Source: Chloroflexota bacterium (GTDB lineage: Bacteria; Chloroflexota; Anaerolineae; Anaerolineales; UBA11579). Taken from it: a stretch of 64,000 bases of DNA. The stretch covers positions 19,682-83,681 of the forward strand of contig VRUJ01000016.1 in assembly GCA_019456165.1 (NCBI GenBank). Reading direction: 5' to 3'. Each line of letters opens with the position of its first letter. The stretch's first letter is position 1. Below are positions 1-9,172 of this stretch, piece by piece. The position numbers and the translations under genes were made by a program. The notes under the pieces were generated by a model. The model saw only the letters and a program-made list of their open reading frames with translations, did not search any database and was not told the DNA's origin.

Positions 1-1143
1 ATATCAATATTCGCGATCTTGGTATTGGCTATCTTGACAGTTGGCGCTTTTCTCTTCTTCCCCAATTTATCAGAACGGATCTTTGGGGGAGCTGATGGAA
101 CGTCCACCGAGGCCGTTGCGCAAGCTTCTATCACCCCTTGGCAACCTACTGAGGCGTTGGAAACAGGACCTGCATTGACAGAACCCGCATTGATTGAAGC
201 TACATTTACACAGGAAATAATTGAAGAACCAACGCCCACTACTGCTCCTACACTTGGACCAACCCCGACAGGTGGCGGCGGTAAAATCGCTTTTGCATCT
301 GACCGCACTGGGATTCCCCAGATATGGATAATGAACGTAGATGGGACTGGATTAGACCAGGTTACTGATGAGGTAGCTGGGGCTTGCCAACCAGATTGGT
401 CTCCTGATGGCAATCGTCTGGTTTTTATCTCTCCGTGTTCAAATGATACGGATACGTATCCAGGCTCCAGTATGTTTGTGATCAATATTGATGGATCTGA
501 ATTTACACCGCTCGCGTCATTCCCTGGTGGGGATTACGATCCCGCCTGGTCACCGGATGGCTCAAAGATAGCATTCACCACGCTAAGGGATTCAAGACGA
601 CCCCAAATTTGGGTTTTGGACCTGGAGACCAATACGGCTAGCTCTCTTTCTGATAGTATTACAAATGATTTTAATCCCGCTTGGTCCCCCGATGGAGATA
701 GTATAGTGTTTGTCACCACACGAATTGGTCCAACTCAAATTTGGACGATGGACGCTAGCGGGAGGCCCTGGAATTTGTTTTCGCGCAGTGATAGTTTAAT
801 TAATGTTTATCCAGCTTGGTCTCCAGATGGGGAGGTGATCTTATTCACCCAGAGTGACCCTTCAGGGGGACTGACCTGGTTATCAGCCGCTGCATGGACC
901 GGGGGCGGCACCAATCAGGCTTACGATGAGTTCCTGGTTATAACCGACAATAGCATACGCGTACGGAATCCAATGCGCGAAGCAGATTACTCACCAGATG
1001 GGGTCTGGCTGACATTTGTGAATAACCCGGAAGGCATAAATCATGATATATATATCATGACTTCCAATGGAGCAAGGATGCTCCAGTTAACTGACGATCC
1101 GGCCAATGATTTTGATCCCGCCTGGCAGCCATTTAATCCTTAA
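1..1143 (+). CDS. TolB-type beta-propeller protein, 5'-truncated by window edge (probable Ser/Thr kinase fusion)
   Basis: The reading frame is open from base 1, so the TTG at 19 is probably not the true start and the gene begins outside the window. What is visible starts with one hydrophobic membrane segment, then a Thr/Pro-rich linker (to about residue 85), then repeated TolB/WD40-like blades carrying the W-S-P-D-G signature and an I-W-x-M-x-x-D-G strand. The same order (TM, linker, propeller) forms the C-terminal half of the kinase gene immediately downstream, and the blades are clearly related. I therefore infer the C-terminal half of a second membrane-anchored Ser/Thr kinase whose propeller lies outside the membrane. 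The kinase domain itself is not visible. Confidence 0.75.
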   Translation: MSIFAILVLAILTVGAFLFFPNLSERIFGGADGTSTEAVAQASITPWQPTEALETGPALTEPALIEATFTQEIIEEPTPTTAPTLGPTPTGGGGKIAFASDRTGIPQIWIMNVDGTGLDQVTDEVAGACQPDWSPDGNRLVFISPCSNDTDTYPGSSMFVINIDGSEFTPLASFPGGDYDPAWSPDGSKIAFTTLRDSRRPQIWVLDLETNTASSLSDSITNDFNPAWSPDGDSIVFVTTRIGPTQIWTMDASGRPWNLFSRSDSLINVYPAWSPDGEVILFTQSDPSGGLTWLSAAAWTGGGTNQAYDEFLVITDNSIRVRNPMREADYSPDGVWLTFVNNPEGINHDIYIMTSNGARMLQLTDDPANDFDPAWQPFNP

Positions 1144-1228
1144 CCCATTTCGAATCATTTCCCTCAGCAAGTAATAATGGGTAAATAAATATTTGGTTGA
1201 AATAAATAACAAACTTGTAATGAATATG

Positions 1229-1237
1229 GGGGGGGGG
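1229..1237. repeat. G9 homopolymer upstream of kinase gene
   Basis: Nine consecutive G residues lie about 78 bases upstream of the likely ATG of the kinase gene, in an otherwise AT-rich intergenic stretch. Such a tract could slip during replication or could be a sequencing artefact. Nothing else in the sequence indicates a function. Confidence 0.5.
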
Positions 1238-1314
1238 CTTTACTATGACAATGCCTCTCCCTGGATGGTAAAATCTGAGTAAGTTTGTTATTATATAGCC
1301 TTAGTAGGCATTAT

Positions 1315-3477
1315 ATGACCCTGGAAAAAGATACAATATTATTAGAACGCTACCGCATTTTTGATATACTAGGGCAGGGTGGCATGGGGTCTGTCTATCG
1401 GGGCTTAGATGAGAACTTGGGGGTGGAAGTTGCGGTAAAAGAAAACCTTTATTCTTCCGATGAATACAACCGCCAATTTCGCCGCGAAGCCACAATTCTT
1501 GCAAGTATGCGTCATCCAAACCTGCCTCGCGTTTCTGATCATTTTGAAATTGAGGGCCAGGGACAGTACTTGGTCATGGATTATATCGAAGGGGAGGATT
1601 TGCGACAGCGAATGGATCGTATAGGAAAATTGTCTGATGAAGAGATAATCATGATCGGCGCTGGCGTCTGTGATGCCTTGACTTATCTGCATTCCCGAAA
1701 TCCACCAATCTTGCATCGCGATATCAAACCTGGAAATATCAAGATAAGCCCTGATGGAGGTATTTTCCTGGTGGATTTCGGTTTGGCAAAGATTGTACAT
1801 GGCAGCCAAGCGACTACTACCGGGGCTCGCGCAATGACACCAGGGTATTCATCACCTGAGCAGTACGGTACTGCTCGTACAGACGCGCGCTCGGATATTT
1901 ATTCTCTTGGAGCCATGCTTTACGCAGCTATCACTGCGACTATTCCAGAAGATGGTTTAGCCAGGGCGATGGATCAAGCAGATCTAACACCTATCCGTAA
2001 ACGGGTACCTGGAGTCTCCCGGCGTTTGGTCAGTGTGATTGAAAAGGCGCTCAGAGTTCATCCCGAAGACCGCTATCAAAATGGCGAAGCTTTCAAGATG
2101 GATTTATTAAGTGCCAGTGGAGCATTGAAAAAGCGTGTGGAAGCGGGGGAACTTACTGTACCTCCACCACCTCCTGAAGTTATCGCGGCAATAGCGGAAG
2201 GGAAAGCCCCTGCGTCAGACCCGGTTTCAACTCCCGTAATTGATATGTCTGGTGAGTCTGCGGCAAGGGTGCGCCGCCAACAACAATCTCGTGCACGCAA
2301 AATCATCCTTCGGATAGCGTTTTTCACCATCGTGACATTCTTAGGTCTTTTTGGTATATTGTGGCGCACAGGTTCGCTTCCGGAGATTTGGGGTACATTT
2401 AATGGTCAGGACTCTGCCACCGAGAATGTTATTGAAACACCCTCAATAGGTGAAACTGCCTCGATTGTGGACGATGCAACCGCGACAGCTACTCAAGATG
2501 CAGCGCAAATCCCGACTGCAACTTCAACAATCGATCCGACAGACGTACCTACCAATACTCCAATTCCTCCACCTGGGGCGTATGTAGGAGGCGGGGCTGG
2601 TCAAATAGCTTTTGCTTCAGCTCGGATTGCTTCAGATATGCCTGGAATCTCGCAAATCTGGATGATGAATGCAGATGGTACAGGCTTTTTTATGATAACC
2701 GATCAGTCGGATGGCGCTTGCCAGCCATCATGGTCTCCTGACGGGATGCAACTAGTTTTCGTTTCCCCATGTGTTATCGACCAAACTGAGTTTTTGGATT
2801 CTTATTTATATACAATAAATGTTGATGGAACCGATGTTGTTCAACTAGGTACAGAATTAGGGAGTTCGGACCCAGATTGGTCCCCAGATGGAACTAGTAT
2901 ATTGTATACAGTTTCATATGACGCTGTCCACACCCAAATTTACAGATATGACCTTGAGAATGATACTTCGGTGTTGATGACCGTTAATGATAAAGTGAAT
3001 TTGCAGGCATCTTGGTCGCCGGTCGGGAATGATTTTGTCTTTGTTTCAACCTGGATAGGTGGTCAGAGTCTTTTGGTGCAGCGCAATGATCCGGAATCAA
3101 GCCCCAACCAACTCTCCCGCAGCGGGGAAATGTTGAATAACTTCCCGAGCTGGTCTCCGGATGGTTCGCAAATAGCTTTCTCTCAGCGGGAAACCGATAC
3201 CAGCATCTCGACATTGATTTTAGTGAGTTATGAAATGCTGGGGCTGGCTGCCACTGATTATGTGGAAGGACGCGTTACAGAAGTTCAATTTGTTCCTGAA
3301 GGAAACCCGGATTTCTCGCCAGATGGAATGTGGCTTGCTTATGAGAGCTGGCCGGATGGGGAGAATCACGATATCTTTATCATTTCGTTGGATAGCTTGG
3401 AAATAATTCAATTGACCACTCATCCTGCATACGACTTTGATCCGGTCTGGCGGCCTCTTACCCCCACCGAAAACTAA
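1315..3477 (+). CDS. Membrane Ser/Thr protein kinase with C-terminal TolB-like propeller
   Basis: A eukaryotic-type (Hanks) kinase domain occupies about residues 13-275. It has a Gly-rich loop (GQGGMGSVYRG), the VAVK lysine, catalytic HRDIKPGN, DFGLA metal-binding motif, SPEQYG activation segment and DIYSLG. A single membrane helix follows near residues 328-350, then a Thr/Pro linker, then a propeller of S-W-S-P-D-G blades from about 427 to 717. The expected topology is a cytoplasmic kinase with an extracytoplasmic sensor. The frame is open to a TTG at 1285, but the ATG at 1315 begins directly at the kinase N-terminus and is preferred. It is a tandem paralogue of the truncated gene upstream. 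The signal it senses is unknown. Confidence 0.93.
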   Translation: MTLEKDTILLERYRIFDILGQGGMGSVYRGLDENLGVEVAVKENLYSSDEYNRQFRREATILASMRHPNLPRVSDHFEIEGQGQYLVMDYIEGEDLRQRMDRIGKLSDEEIIMIGAGVCDALTYLHSRNPPILHRDIKPGNIKISPDGGIFLVDFGLAKIVHGSQATTTGARAMTPGYSSPEQYGTARTDARSDIYSLGAMLYAAITATIPEDGLARAMDQADLTPIRKRVPGVSRRLVSVIEKALRVHPEDRYQNGEAFKMDLLSASGALKKRVEAGELTVPPPPPEVIAAIAEGKAPASDPVSTPVIDMSGESAARVRRQQQSRARKIILRIAFFTIVTFLGLFGILWRTGSLPEIWGTFNGQDSATENVIETPSIGETASIVDDATATATQDAAQIPTATSTIDPTDVPTNTPIPPPGAYVGGGAGQIAFASARIASDMPGISQIWMMNADGTGFFMITDQSDGACQPSWSPDGMQLVFVSPCVIDQTEFLDSYLYTINVDGTDVVQLGTELGSSDPDWSPDGTSILYTVSYDAVHTQIYRYDLENDTSVLMTVNDKVNLQASWSPVGNDFVFVSTWIGGQSLLVQRNDPESSPNQLSRSGEMLNNFPSWSPDGSQIAFSQRETDTSISTLILVSYEMLGLAATDYVEGRVTEVQFVPEGNPDFSPDGMWLAYESWPDGENHDIFIISLDSLEIIQLTTHPAYDFDPVWRPLTPTEN

Positions 3478-3584
3478 TCAATTAAATAACTTGGGAAATC
3501 GCAAGTTGCAGCCTGATAGTTTGTGTTTATTTATTCAATTAAGTTTGTTACCAAATTCACTAAAGCCTGATATACTTCCCCTTT

Positions 3585-4460
3585 ATGGCCGAGATAATTA
3601 ATGGCAAGAAAATTGCTGCACAAGTCCGTGCCGAGGTTGCAGCCGGAGTCACTGCCAGAGTGGAGGCAGGCCTCTCCCAGCCGGGTTTGGCAACCGTGTT
3701 GGTGGGTGAGAATCCGGCGTCAGAAGTATACGTACGCATGAAACAGAAAGCCGCAACGAAGGCTGGTATCAACTCTTTCGATGTTCGCCTCCCCACAGAT
3801 ATTTCCCAGGAAGGCTTAGAAAAGGAAGTCACTGCGCTTAACGCCCGAGCTGACGTCCACGGAATTCTAGTTCAATTGCCCTTGCCTGATGGACTAGATG
3901 AAGAACGGGTGCTGGGTGTAATAGATGTTAATAAAGATGTAGATGGTTTTCACCCGTTAAATATCGGCCGATTAGCGCAGAAAGGTCGCAAGCCCTTATT
4001 CGTTCCAGCTACTCCAGATGGGGTGATCTATTTACTTGAGCACATTGGCACCGAAATGGAAGGTGCTGAAGTTGTAGTATTGGGCCGCTCAAATATCGTG
4101 GGAATGCCAGTAGCTTTATTGTTGGTGGAACGTAATGCCACTGTGACCATCTGCCACTCACGCACACGCCAACTGCCTGAAGTTTGCCGTAGGGCGGATA
4201 TATTAATCGCCGCGGTGGGCAGACCAGAAATGGTGAAAAAAGATTGGGTAATGCCGGGGGCAGTAGTGATTGACGTTGGCACCAACCGGGTTGACGATGA
4301 CACCAAGGAGAAAGGTTACCGCCTGGTGGGGGATGTAGCCTTTGATGAGGTTAGCGAAGTAGCCGGCGCGATTTCACCATCACCTGGCGGTGTCGGTCCC
4401 ATGACTATCGCCATGCTGCTGCGCAATACTCTCAAAGCCGCGGAGTTGGGGGACGGGTGA
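3585..4460 (+). CDS. folD: Bifunctional methylenetetrahydrofolate dehydrogenase / methenyl-THF cyclohydrolase
   Basis: FolD interconverts 5,10-methylene-, methenyl- and 10-formyl-tetrahydrofolate with NADP in the cytoplasm, feeding one-carbon units to purine and fMet synthesis. The 291-residue length is standard. Visible family signatures are VYVRMKQKA with the catalytic Lys, VHGILVQLPLP, KDVDGFHP, the Rossmann segment VVVLGRSNIVGMP, and the C-terminal block SPSPGGVGPMTIAMLL. The substrate loop reads PATPDG where many homologues have PCTP, a tolerated change. No strong ribosome-binding site precedes the ATG. It is a single gene followed by about 350 bases without an ORF. Confidence 0.97.
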   Translation: MAEIINGKKIAAQVRAEVAAGVTARVEAGLSQPGLATVLVGENPASEVYVRMKQKAATKAGINSFDVRLPTDISQEGLEKEVTALNARADVHGILVQLPLPDGLDEERVLGVIDVNKDVDGFHPLNIGRLAQKGRKPLFVPATPDGVIYLLEHIGTEMEGAEVVVLGRSNIVGMPVALLLVERNATVTICHSRTRQLPEVCRRADILIAAVGRPEMVKKDWVMPGAVVIDVGTNRVDDDTKEKGYRLVGDVAFDEVSEVAGAISPSPGGVGPMTIAMLLRNTLKAAELGDG

Positions 4461-4811
4461 GATAAACATACTGGGGGCTAGCAAGAGGTAAAATATTTTG
4501 ATAGATCCTGAAACTTGACTTTCAATGAATGTTAGCGTTGCAGAACGCGGTATCACAGAGCGTCACTCTGAGAAGCGCAGCAACGAAGAGTCTTTGGTAA
4601 ATCTGCCTCATCTACATTGATCATCTTCACGATTTCCGATGAGGAAACTTGTCACTTATCCAAGGGAGACATCCATATGTGTGTTTAATAACCCTTATTC
4701 CCCAAAGTGGCCAATTATCTGCGGAAAACCCGTGTTACACTTTGTAAACAATCCAGTTAACTTCATGTAACATTTGAAAAGAATTTCTATACCTTCGGGA
4801 GGAGTTATGCG
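4461..4811. other. Intergenic stretch with HSERSEES-type repeat
   Basis: No convincing gene is visible in these 351 bases between folD and the dehydrogenase. The one notable element is at 4561-4606. It reads in one frame like the dispersed R-H-S-E-x-x-S-x-E-E-S repeat found scattered in many bacterial intergenic regions. The end of the stretch carries a Shine-Dalgarno-like GGGAGGAG shortly before the ATG at 4812. Confidence 0.5.
4561..4606 (+). repeat. Dispersed HSERSEES-like intergenic repeat, single copy here
   Basis: The segment begins CGTCACTCTGAGAAGCGCAG and continues with a second AACGAAGAG element. It resembles the widespread intergenic repeat whose translation contains HSERSEES. Only one copy is present in this window, so the assignment rests on recognition of the motif rather than on internal repetition. 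Confidence 0.45.
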
Positions 4812-5868
4812 ATGATAGAACCTTTACTTAAATCATGGGATGGCGAGAATGTCATCATCCGTTACGACCAAACCTCAGGGGCTTGGATTTTCATCGCCAT
4901 CCATTCCACCCGGCTTGGTCCTGCGGCTGGGGGCACGCGCATGAAGTCGTACCCTGACCTGCAAGCAGCTCTACAAGATGCGCTACGTTTGTCAGAGGGC
5001 ATGACTTACAAGTTTGCAGTGCCGGGGATGCCCTACGGGTGGTGGAAAAGCGGTCATCGCCATCCCTTCAGATTTTGATCCACAATCGCGTCAGGCTCTA
5101 TTATTGCGCTATGGGTCTCTGATACAAAACTTCCGGGGGCTGTTTTCAACTGGAGCAGACGTTGGCACAAGCTCAGAGGATATGAATGTTATCGCGCAGA
5201 CGGGAGCCCCATATGTCTTTAGCCGTACTTCTGACCAGGGCGGCGCAGGTCCCACTGGGGGTCCAACGGCTACCGGCGTGTTCACCGGCATTCAGGTTAC
5301 TTGCAAGCGCCTTAATGGCGAATCATCTTTACATGGCAGGCGTGTGTTGGTGCAAGGCACAGGTAGTGTAGACGGCGCATTGATCGAGATGTTGGTTGCG
5401 GATGGGGCGCAGGTGATGTTTAGCGATGTGAATCCAGAAGCCATCCGACATTTCAAGGACGATCTCGGTTTGGACTTTGTTCCCGCGGAGGCTGTATATC
5501 AGAAAGAATGCGACATTTTCTCCCCATGCGCGTTAGGCGCAATCCTCAATCCCGAAACTATCACCCAACTTCGCTGTCAGGCTGTGGTGGGTGGTGCCAA
5601 CAACCAGCTTGCCAACCCAGAGGATGCCGAGAGCCTCAAAGCGAGAGGCATCCTGTATGCGCCGGATTATGTGGTTAACGTGGGTGGAGCCATGACCTTA
5701 ATTGGAATCGAAACACAGGGCTGGACGCACGAACAGGCGGAGAAAGAAGTGATTGAAGCTGTTAAGGGTGCTTTAGGGAGGGTCTATGAGATGGCTGAGA
5801 GGGAAGATACCACCACCGGCGCGGCTACACGGAGGATTGCGCAGGAGAGATTGGATTCGGCAGAGTGA
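4812..5868 (+). pseudogene. Glu/Leu/Phe/Val-family amino-acid dehydrogenase, frameshifted
   Basis: Two overlapping frames together make one roughly 350-residue enzyme of the leucine/valine dehydrogenase type, which deaminates a branched amino acid with NAD. The first frame (to 5078) carries GPAAGGTRM and the start of the catalytic GMTYKFAVPGMP block. The second frame resumes at GGGKAVIAIP and carries the GADVGTS segment, the Rossmann G-T-G-S-V-D-G (usual form GxGxVG) and VVGGANNQLA. The break is explained by one extra G in the run at 5037-5039: removing it restores P-Y-G-G-G-K. The rest of the gene is intact, so this is either a very recent inactivation or a base-calling error. The N-terminal ATG has a good GGAGG box upstream. 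Confidence 0.88.
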
Positions 5869-5877
5869 ATACACTTT

Positions 5878-6231
5878 TCAATCATCTTCAAGAATCTCAA
5901 AAAACAGATTTGCAAGCTGGTTAGTCTCCTTTTTATATTCAAAAAGATCATCAATCTTCTTTCGTAAAAGGTCTAATCGCACATCCAATGCTTCCCCACG
6001 ACTCTCAATTTCTCGCACTTCTTTTGCTGAGAACGAGAATTTAACCCCGGAAATTAAACTGTGGACAAGGCTGGTAATATCGTAATTGTACGCATGGCTT
6101 TTTACAATGATGTCTTCAATGTCCTCTGTAAGTTCTTCGTTCTCAGGAGAGCCTCTGTCAATACTACCTGGGAAGGATTTTGAATTATGGTTTTCCAGCG
6201 CAGCTTTTAGGTGCTCAACTTTTTTATTCAT
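5878..6231 (-). CDS. Hypothetical small helical protein
   Basis: This is a 117-residue, charged, predominantly helical protein. I do not recognise a family. The ATG at 6231 is preceded by a GAGGA box with nine bases spacing, which supports expression. It has no signal peptide, no membrane segment and no cysteines. The C-terminal half is heptad-like (L, I and V spaced through KKIDDLFEYKKE), suggesting a coiled coil. It is convergent with the dehydrogenase pseudogene and divergent from the amidohydrolase, so it is probably transcribed alone. Confidence 0.6.
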   Translation of the reverse strand: MNKKVEHLKAALENHNSKSFPGSIDRGSPENEELTEDIEDIIVKSHAYNYDITSLVHSLISGVKFSFSAKEVREIESRGEALDVRLDLLRKKIDDLFEYKKETNQLANLFFEILEDD

Positions 6232-6393
6232 CGCTAATTATCCTCATAATTTATTTTCCCCCATCACAGGGATGCAAACCCAATTAAACACCTTTAAAAT
6301 TTTGTAAAGCGCCTATTTGACACCGCCTATTTTCTTTGTTACACTACCCCTGTTCAGTTGTCAGACAACTTGATTTTGGTATAGGGAAAACAC

Positions 6394-7776
6394 ATGTCCA
6401 CCTTGTTAGTAAAGAACGCGGCGCTTGTGGCTACATTCGATGACCAACGCAGGGAGATTGCAAACGCGGGTCTTTTTGCACGCGATGGCTTTATCGAACA
6501 GGTTGGCCTTACCCAAGAACTACCGGGTGAAGCCGATGAAGTCTTGGACATCCGCGGCCACATCTTGCTGCCCGGCTTGATCAACACCCACCACCATTTC
6601 TACCAAACCCTGACACGTGCAGTGCCCGCGGCCCAAAACGCCAACTTGTTCAATTGGCTGAAAACCTTATACCCCATCTGGGCGGGCATCACAGCCGAAG
6701 ATGTGCGTTTATCCACACAGACCGCCCTGTCTGAGCTGGCTCTTTCCGGCTGCACAACCGCTTCCGACCATTTGTATATCTTCCCCAATGACACCAGATT
6801 GGACGACGAGATCCTGGCCGCTAGTGAAATTGGCTTGCGTTTGCAAGCCTCGCGCGGCTCGATGAGTCTGGGCGAGAGCCAGGGGGGTTTGCCGCCAGAT
6901 AGCGTGGTCGACAGCGAAGAAGATATCCTAGGTGACAGCTTACGTTTGATCCAGGAATACCACGACCCTGAACCCGGCGCGATGACCCAGATCGTATTAG
7001 CCCCTTGTTCACCCTTCAGCGTCACCGGGGATTTAATGAGAGAGAGCGCCAAATTAGCGCGGGAGTATAAACTTCACCTGCACACTCACCTCGCCGAGAC
7101 TGAGGACGAGGATGAATTTTGTTTGCAAACTTTTGGCTATAAGCCGGTCGCGTATATGGAATCCGTTGATTGGATTGGCGAAGATGTTTGGTTCGCGCAC
7201 TCGGTGCACGTCAACTCGCAAGAGATCGCTCTGTATGCCAGTACCGGCTGCGGGGTCGCCCACTGCCCCAGTTCGAATATGCGCCTTGCAGCTGGTATCA
7301 CCCCTGTAATGGAGATGCTTTCTAAAGGTGTGAAAGTAGGCCTGGGGGTGGATGGCTCGGCCAGCAATGATGGTTCTCACATGCTGGGGGAGGCACGTCA
7401 GGCTATGCTGCTCGCGCGCCTGGCTGCGGGTGTTTCGGGAGCTTCCCTATCCAGCGAGGATGCATCTCCTCTGATGACCGCTCGACAAGCTCTGGAGCTG
7501 GCTACACGCGGCGGCGCGGCGGTTTTGGGGCGTGGGGACATCGGCTCGCTGGAGGTGGGCAAGTGCGCGGATTTCTTCGCCGTGAACCTTAACCGCTTGG
7601 ATTTTGCTGGTGCACTGCATGATCCGCTAGCTGCGCTGGTGTTTTGCTCGCCTGTGCGTGTGGATTACACTATTGTAGGGGGTAAATACGTGGTCAAAGA
7701 AGGTCAAATGGTGCATGTGGATTTACCTGTATTGATCGAGAAGCATAATGCGGCTGCGCTAAGGCTGGTTGGCTAA
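6394..7776 (+). CDS. Amidohydrolase, probable 8-oxoguanine deaminase (SsnA/AtzB-like)
   Basis: This 460-residue metal-dependent deaminase of the cytosine-deaminase/TRZ-ATZ amidohydrolase family is most like 8-oxoguanine deaminase, which converts 8-oxoguanine to urate. Metal and substrate residues are visible: N-T-H-H-H near 64-68, HTHLAETEDE near 230-240, HSVH, and the late Asp in GVDGSASND. The block HHHFYQTLTRAVPA and LF-WLKTLYPIWA are typical of this subgroup. It is followed five bases later by the FAD oxidoreductase and then a GntR regulator. The neighbourhood of carbamoyltransferases, carbamate kinase and hydantoinase fits purine breakdown. Related enzymes act on other guanine-like or s-triazine substrates, so the substrate is inferred. 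Confidence 0.85.
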   Translation: MSTLLVKNAALVATFDDQRREIANAGLFARDGFIEQVGLTQELPGEADEVLDIRGHILLPGLINTHHHFYQTLTRAVPAAQNANLFNWLKTLYPIWAGITAEDVRLSTQTALSELALSGCTTASDHLYIFPNDTRLDDEILAASEIGLRLQASRGSMSLGESQGGLPPDSVVDSEEDILGDSLRLIQEYHDPEPGAMTQIVLAPCSPFSVTGDLMRESAKLAREYKLHLHTHLAETEDEDEFCLQTFGYKPVAYMESVDWIGEDVWFAHSVHVNSQEIALYASTGCGVAHCPSSNMRLAAGITPVMEMLSKGVKVGLGVDGSASNDGSHMLGEARQAMLLARLAAGVSGASLSSEDASPLMTARQALELATRGGAAVLGRGDIGSLEVGKCADFFAVNLNRLDFAGALHDPLAALVFCSPVRVDYTIVGGKYVVKEGQMVHVDLPVLIEKHNAAALRLVG

Positions 7777-7780
7777 GGAT

Positions 7781-9151
7781 ATGACCAAGATTGCCGATGT
7801 TGTGATTTGCGGGGCTGGCATTGCGGGGGTCGCAACCGCTTATCATTTAGCGGTACGGCATGGTGTCAAAGACATATTGCTTGTGGATGAACGCCCAGCT
7901 CTTTCATTGACCAGCGATAAATCAACCGAGGCATACCGCAACTGGTGGCCTGGACCAGGAGATGCAATGGTGAGCATGATGAACCGCAGCATCGACTTAT
8001 TGGAGGGGTTCGCCCACGAGAGCGGTAATATCTTCCACCTCAACCGCCGAGGCTATCTCTACGTGACCCTAACCGCTGAAGGTATCCAGGATTTAGAGGC
8101 ATTCGCTGTAGAAGCATCGACTTTGGGTGCGGGTCCATTGCGAATTCATAATTCGAAAACTGGGGGTGAGGTCTACCAACCCTCTCCTGCTGTTGGATTT
8201 GAAGGATTACCTGGAGGAGCTGATTTCATTCATGATAAGCAGCTTATCTGGGAACACTTCCCATATCTGTCAACCGAGGTTCTCGCAGTGCTGCATGTAC
8301 GGCGGGCAGGTTGGTTAAGCGCGCAGCAACTCGGGGCTTATTTGCTTGAACAGGCGCGTAAATACGGGGTGGAGTTGGTAGAAGACAGGGTATTAAGAGT
8401 ACAAGTAAAAGGCGGGAAAGTGAAAAATGTTGAGTTGGCCAGCGGCCCAGTGGTTAGCACTCCGGTTTTTGTCAATGCAGCAGGTCCTTTTCTCAGTCAA
8501 GTAGGCGAATTTATAGATGTGGATATCCCGGTGTATAACGAACTGCATATGAAGGCAGCCTTCGATGACCATCGAGGCGTAATTTCAAGAGATGCGCCCA
8601 TGGTTATCAGCGCGGATGAAGAAACTTTGGAATGGACCGAGGTAGAGCGTGAATTGATCTCCGAAGATGAAGACTCCCATTGGCTTACTAGCCGTTTACC
8701 CTCCGGTGCACACTTTCGTCCTGAGGGCGGTCCGGATGCACAAACTCTGCTCACTCTTTGGGATGTGCAGGAAAAAGCCGTTGAGCCAGTTGTACCCCCA
8801 CAGCTAGACCCCATGTACCCAGAAATTGCATTAAGGGGCCTATGCAAAATGGTTCCAGACCTTAAAGAATATCTTAAAAGGCTGCCAAAAGCTTATCTGG
8901 ATGGCGGCTATTACACCCGCACGCGCGAGAACAGACCTCTGGCCTGCCCATTACCATTGGAAGGCGCGTTCGTAATCGGGGCGATGGCAGGATATGGCAT
9001 TATGGCTTCAGCAGCTCTGGGTGAGTTGGTTGCCAAGCACATCACCACTGACGAATTGCCTGACTACGCCTCCACTTTTGATCTGCAGCGTTATTCAGAT
9101 CCGGAGTACCAATTATTATTGGATAACTGGGGCTCAACGTGGCAGCTATGA
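7781..9151 (+). CDS. FAD-dependent oxidoreductase of the DAO (glycine/sarcosine/D-amino-acid oxidase) family
   Basis: The N-terminus has the dinucleotide-binding fingerprint VVICGAGIAGVATAYHLA ending in an acidic residue that would hold the FAD ribose. The C-terminal GAMAGYGIMASAALGELVA is the usual FAD-closing motif of the family. The length (456 residues from this ATG) is normal. An in-frame TTG lies four codons upstream at 7769 and overlaps the amidohydrolase stop. I prefer the ATG. It is tightly coupled to the deaminase gene and probably oxidises an amine or amino acid released in the same pathway, but the sequence does not reveal the substrate. Confidence 0.85.
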   Translation: MTKIADVVICGAGIAGVATAYHLAVRHGVKDILLVDERPALSLTSDKSTEAYRNWWPGPGDAMVSMMNRSIDLLEGFAHESGNIFHLNRRGYLYVTLTAEGIQDLEAFAVEASTLGAGPLRIHNSKTGGEVYQPSPAVGFEGLPGGADFIHDKQLIWEHFPYLSTEVLAVLHVRRAGWLSAQQLGAYLLEQARKYGVELVEDRVLRVQVKGGKVKNVELASGPVVSTPVFVNAAGPFLSQVGEFIDVDIPVYNELHMKAAFDDHRGVISRDAPMVISADEETLEWTEVERELISEDEDSHWLTSRLPSGAHFRPEGGPDAQTLLTLWDVQEKAVEPVVPPQLDPMYPEIALRGLCKMVPDLKEYLKRLPKAYLDGGYYTRTRENRPLACPLPLEGAFVIGAMAGYGIMASAALGELVAKHITTDELPDYASTFDLQRYSDPEYQLLLDNWGSTWQL

Positions 9152-9172
9152 TAGTGAAAATAAGGATTTTCA

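Noticed and set aside
5014..5078. Programmed frameshifting in the dehydrogenase
   Set aside because: No slippery heptamer or pseudoknot is evident, family members do not use recoding, and a single extra G explains the break.
5076..5078. UGA at the end of the first dehydrogenase frame as a possible Sec codon
   Set aside because: The true protein continues in another frame before this UGA, and no family member has Cys there.
6600..7052. A 150-residue minus-strand frame opposite the amidohydrolase
   Set aside because: It is entirely inside a well-conserved enzyme gene with no ribosome-binding site or motif.
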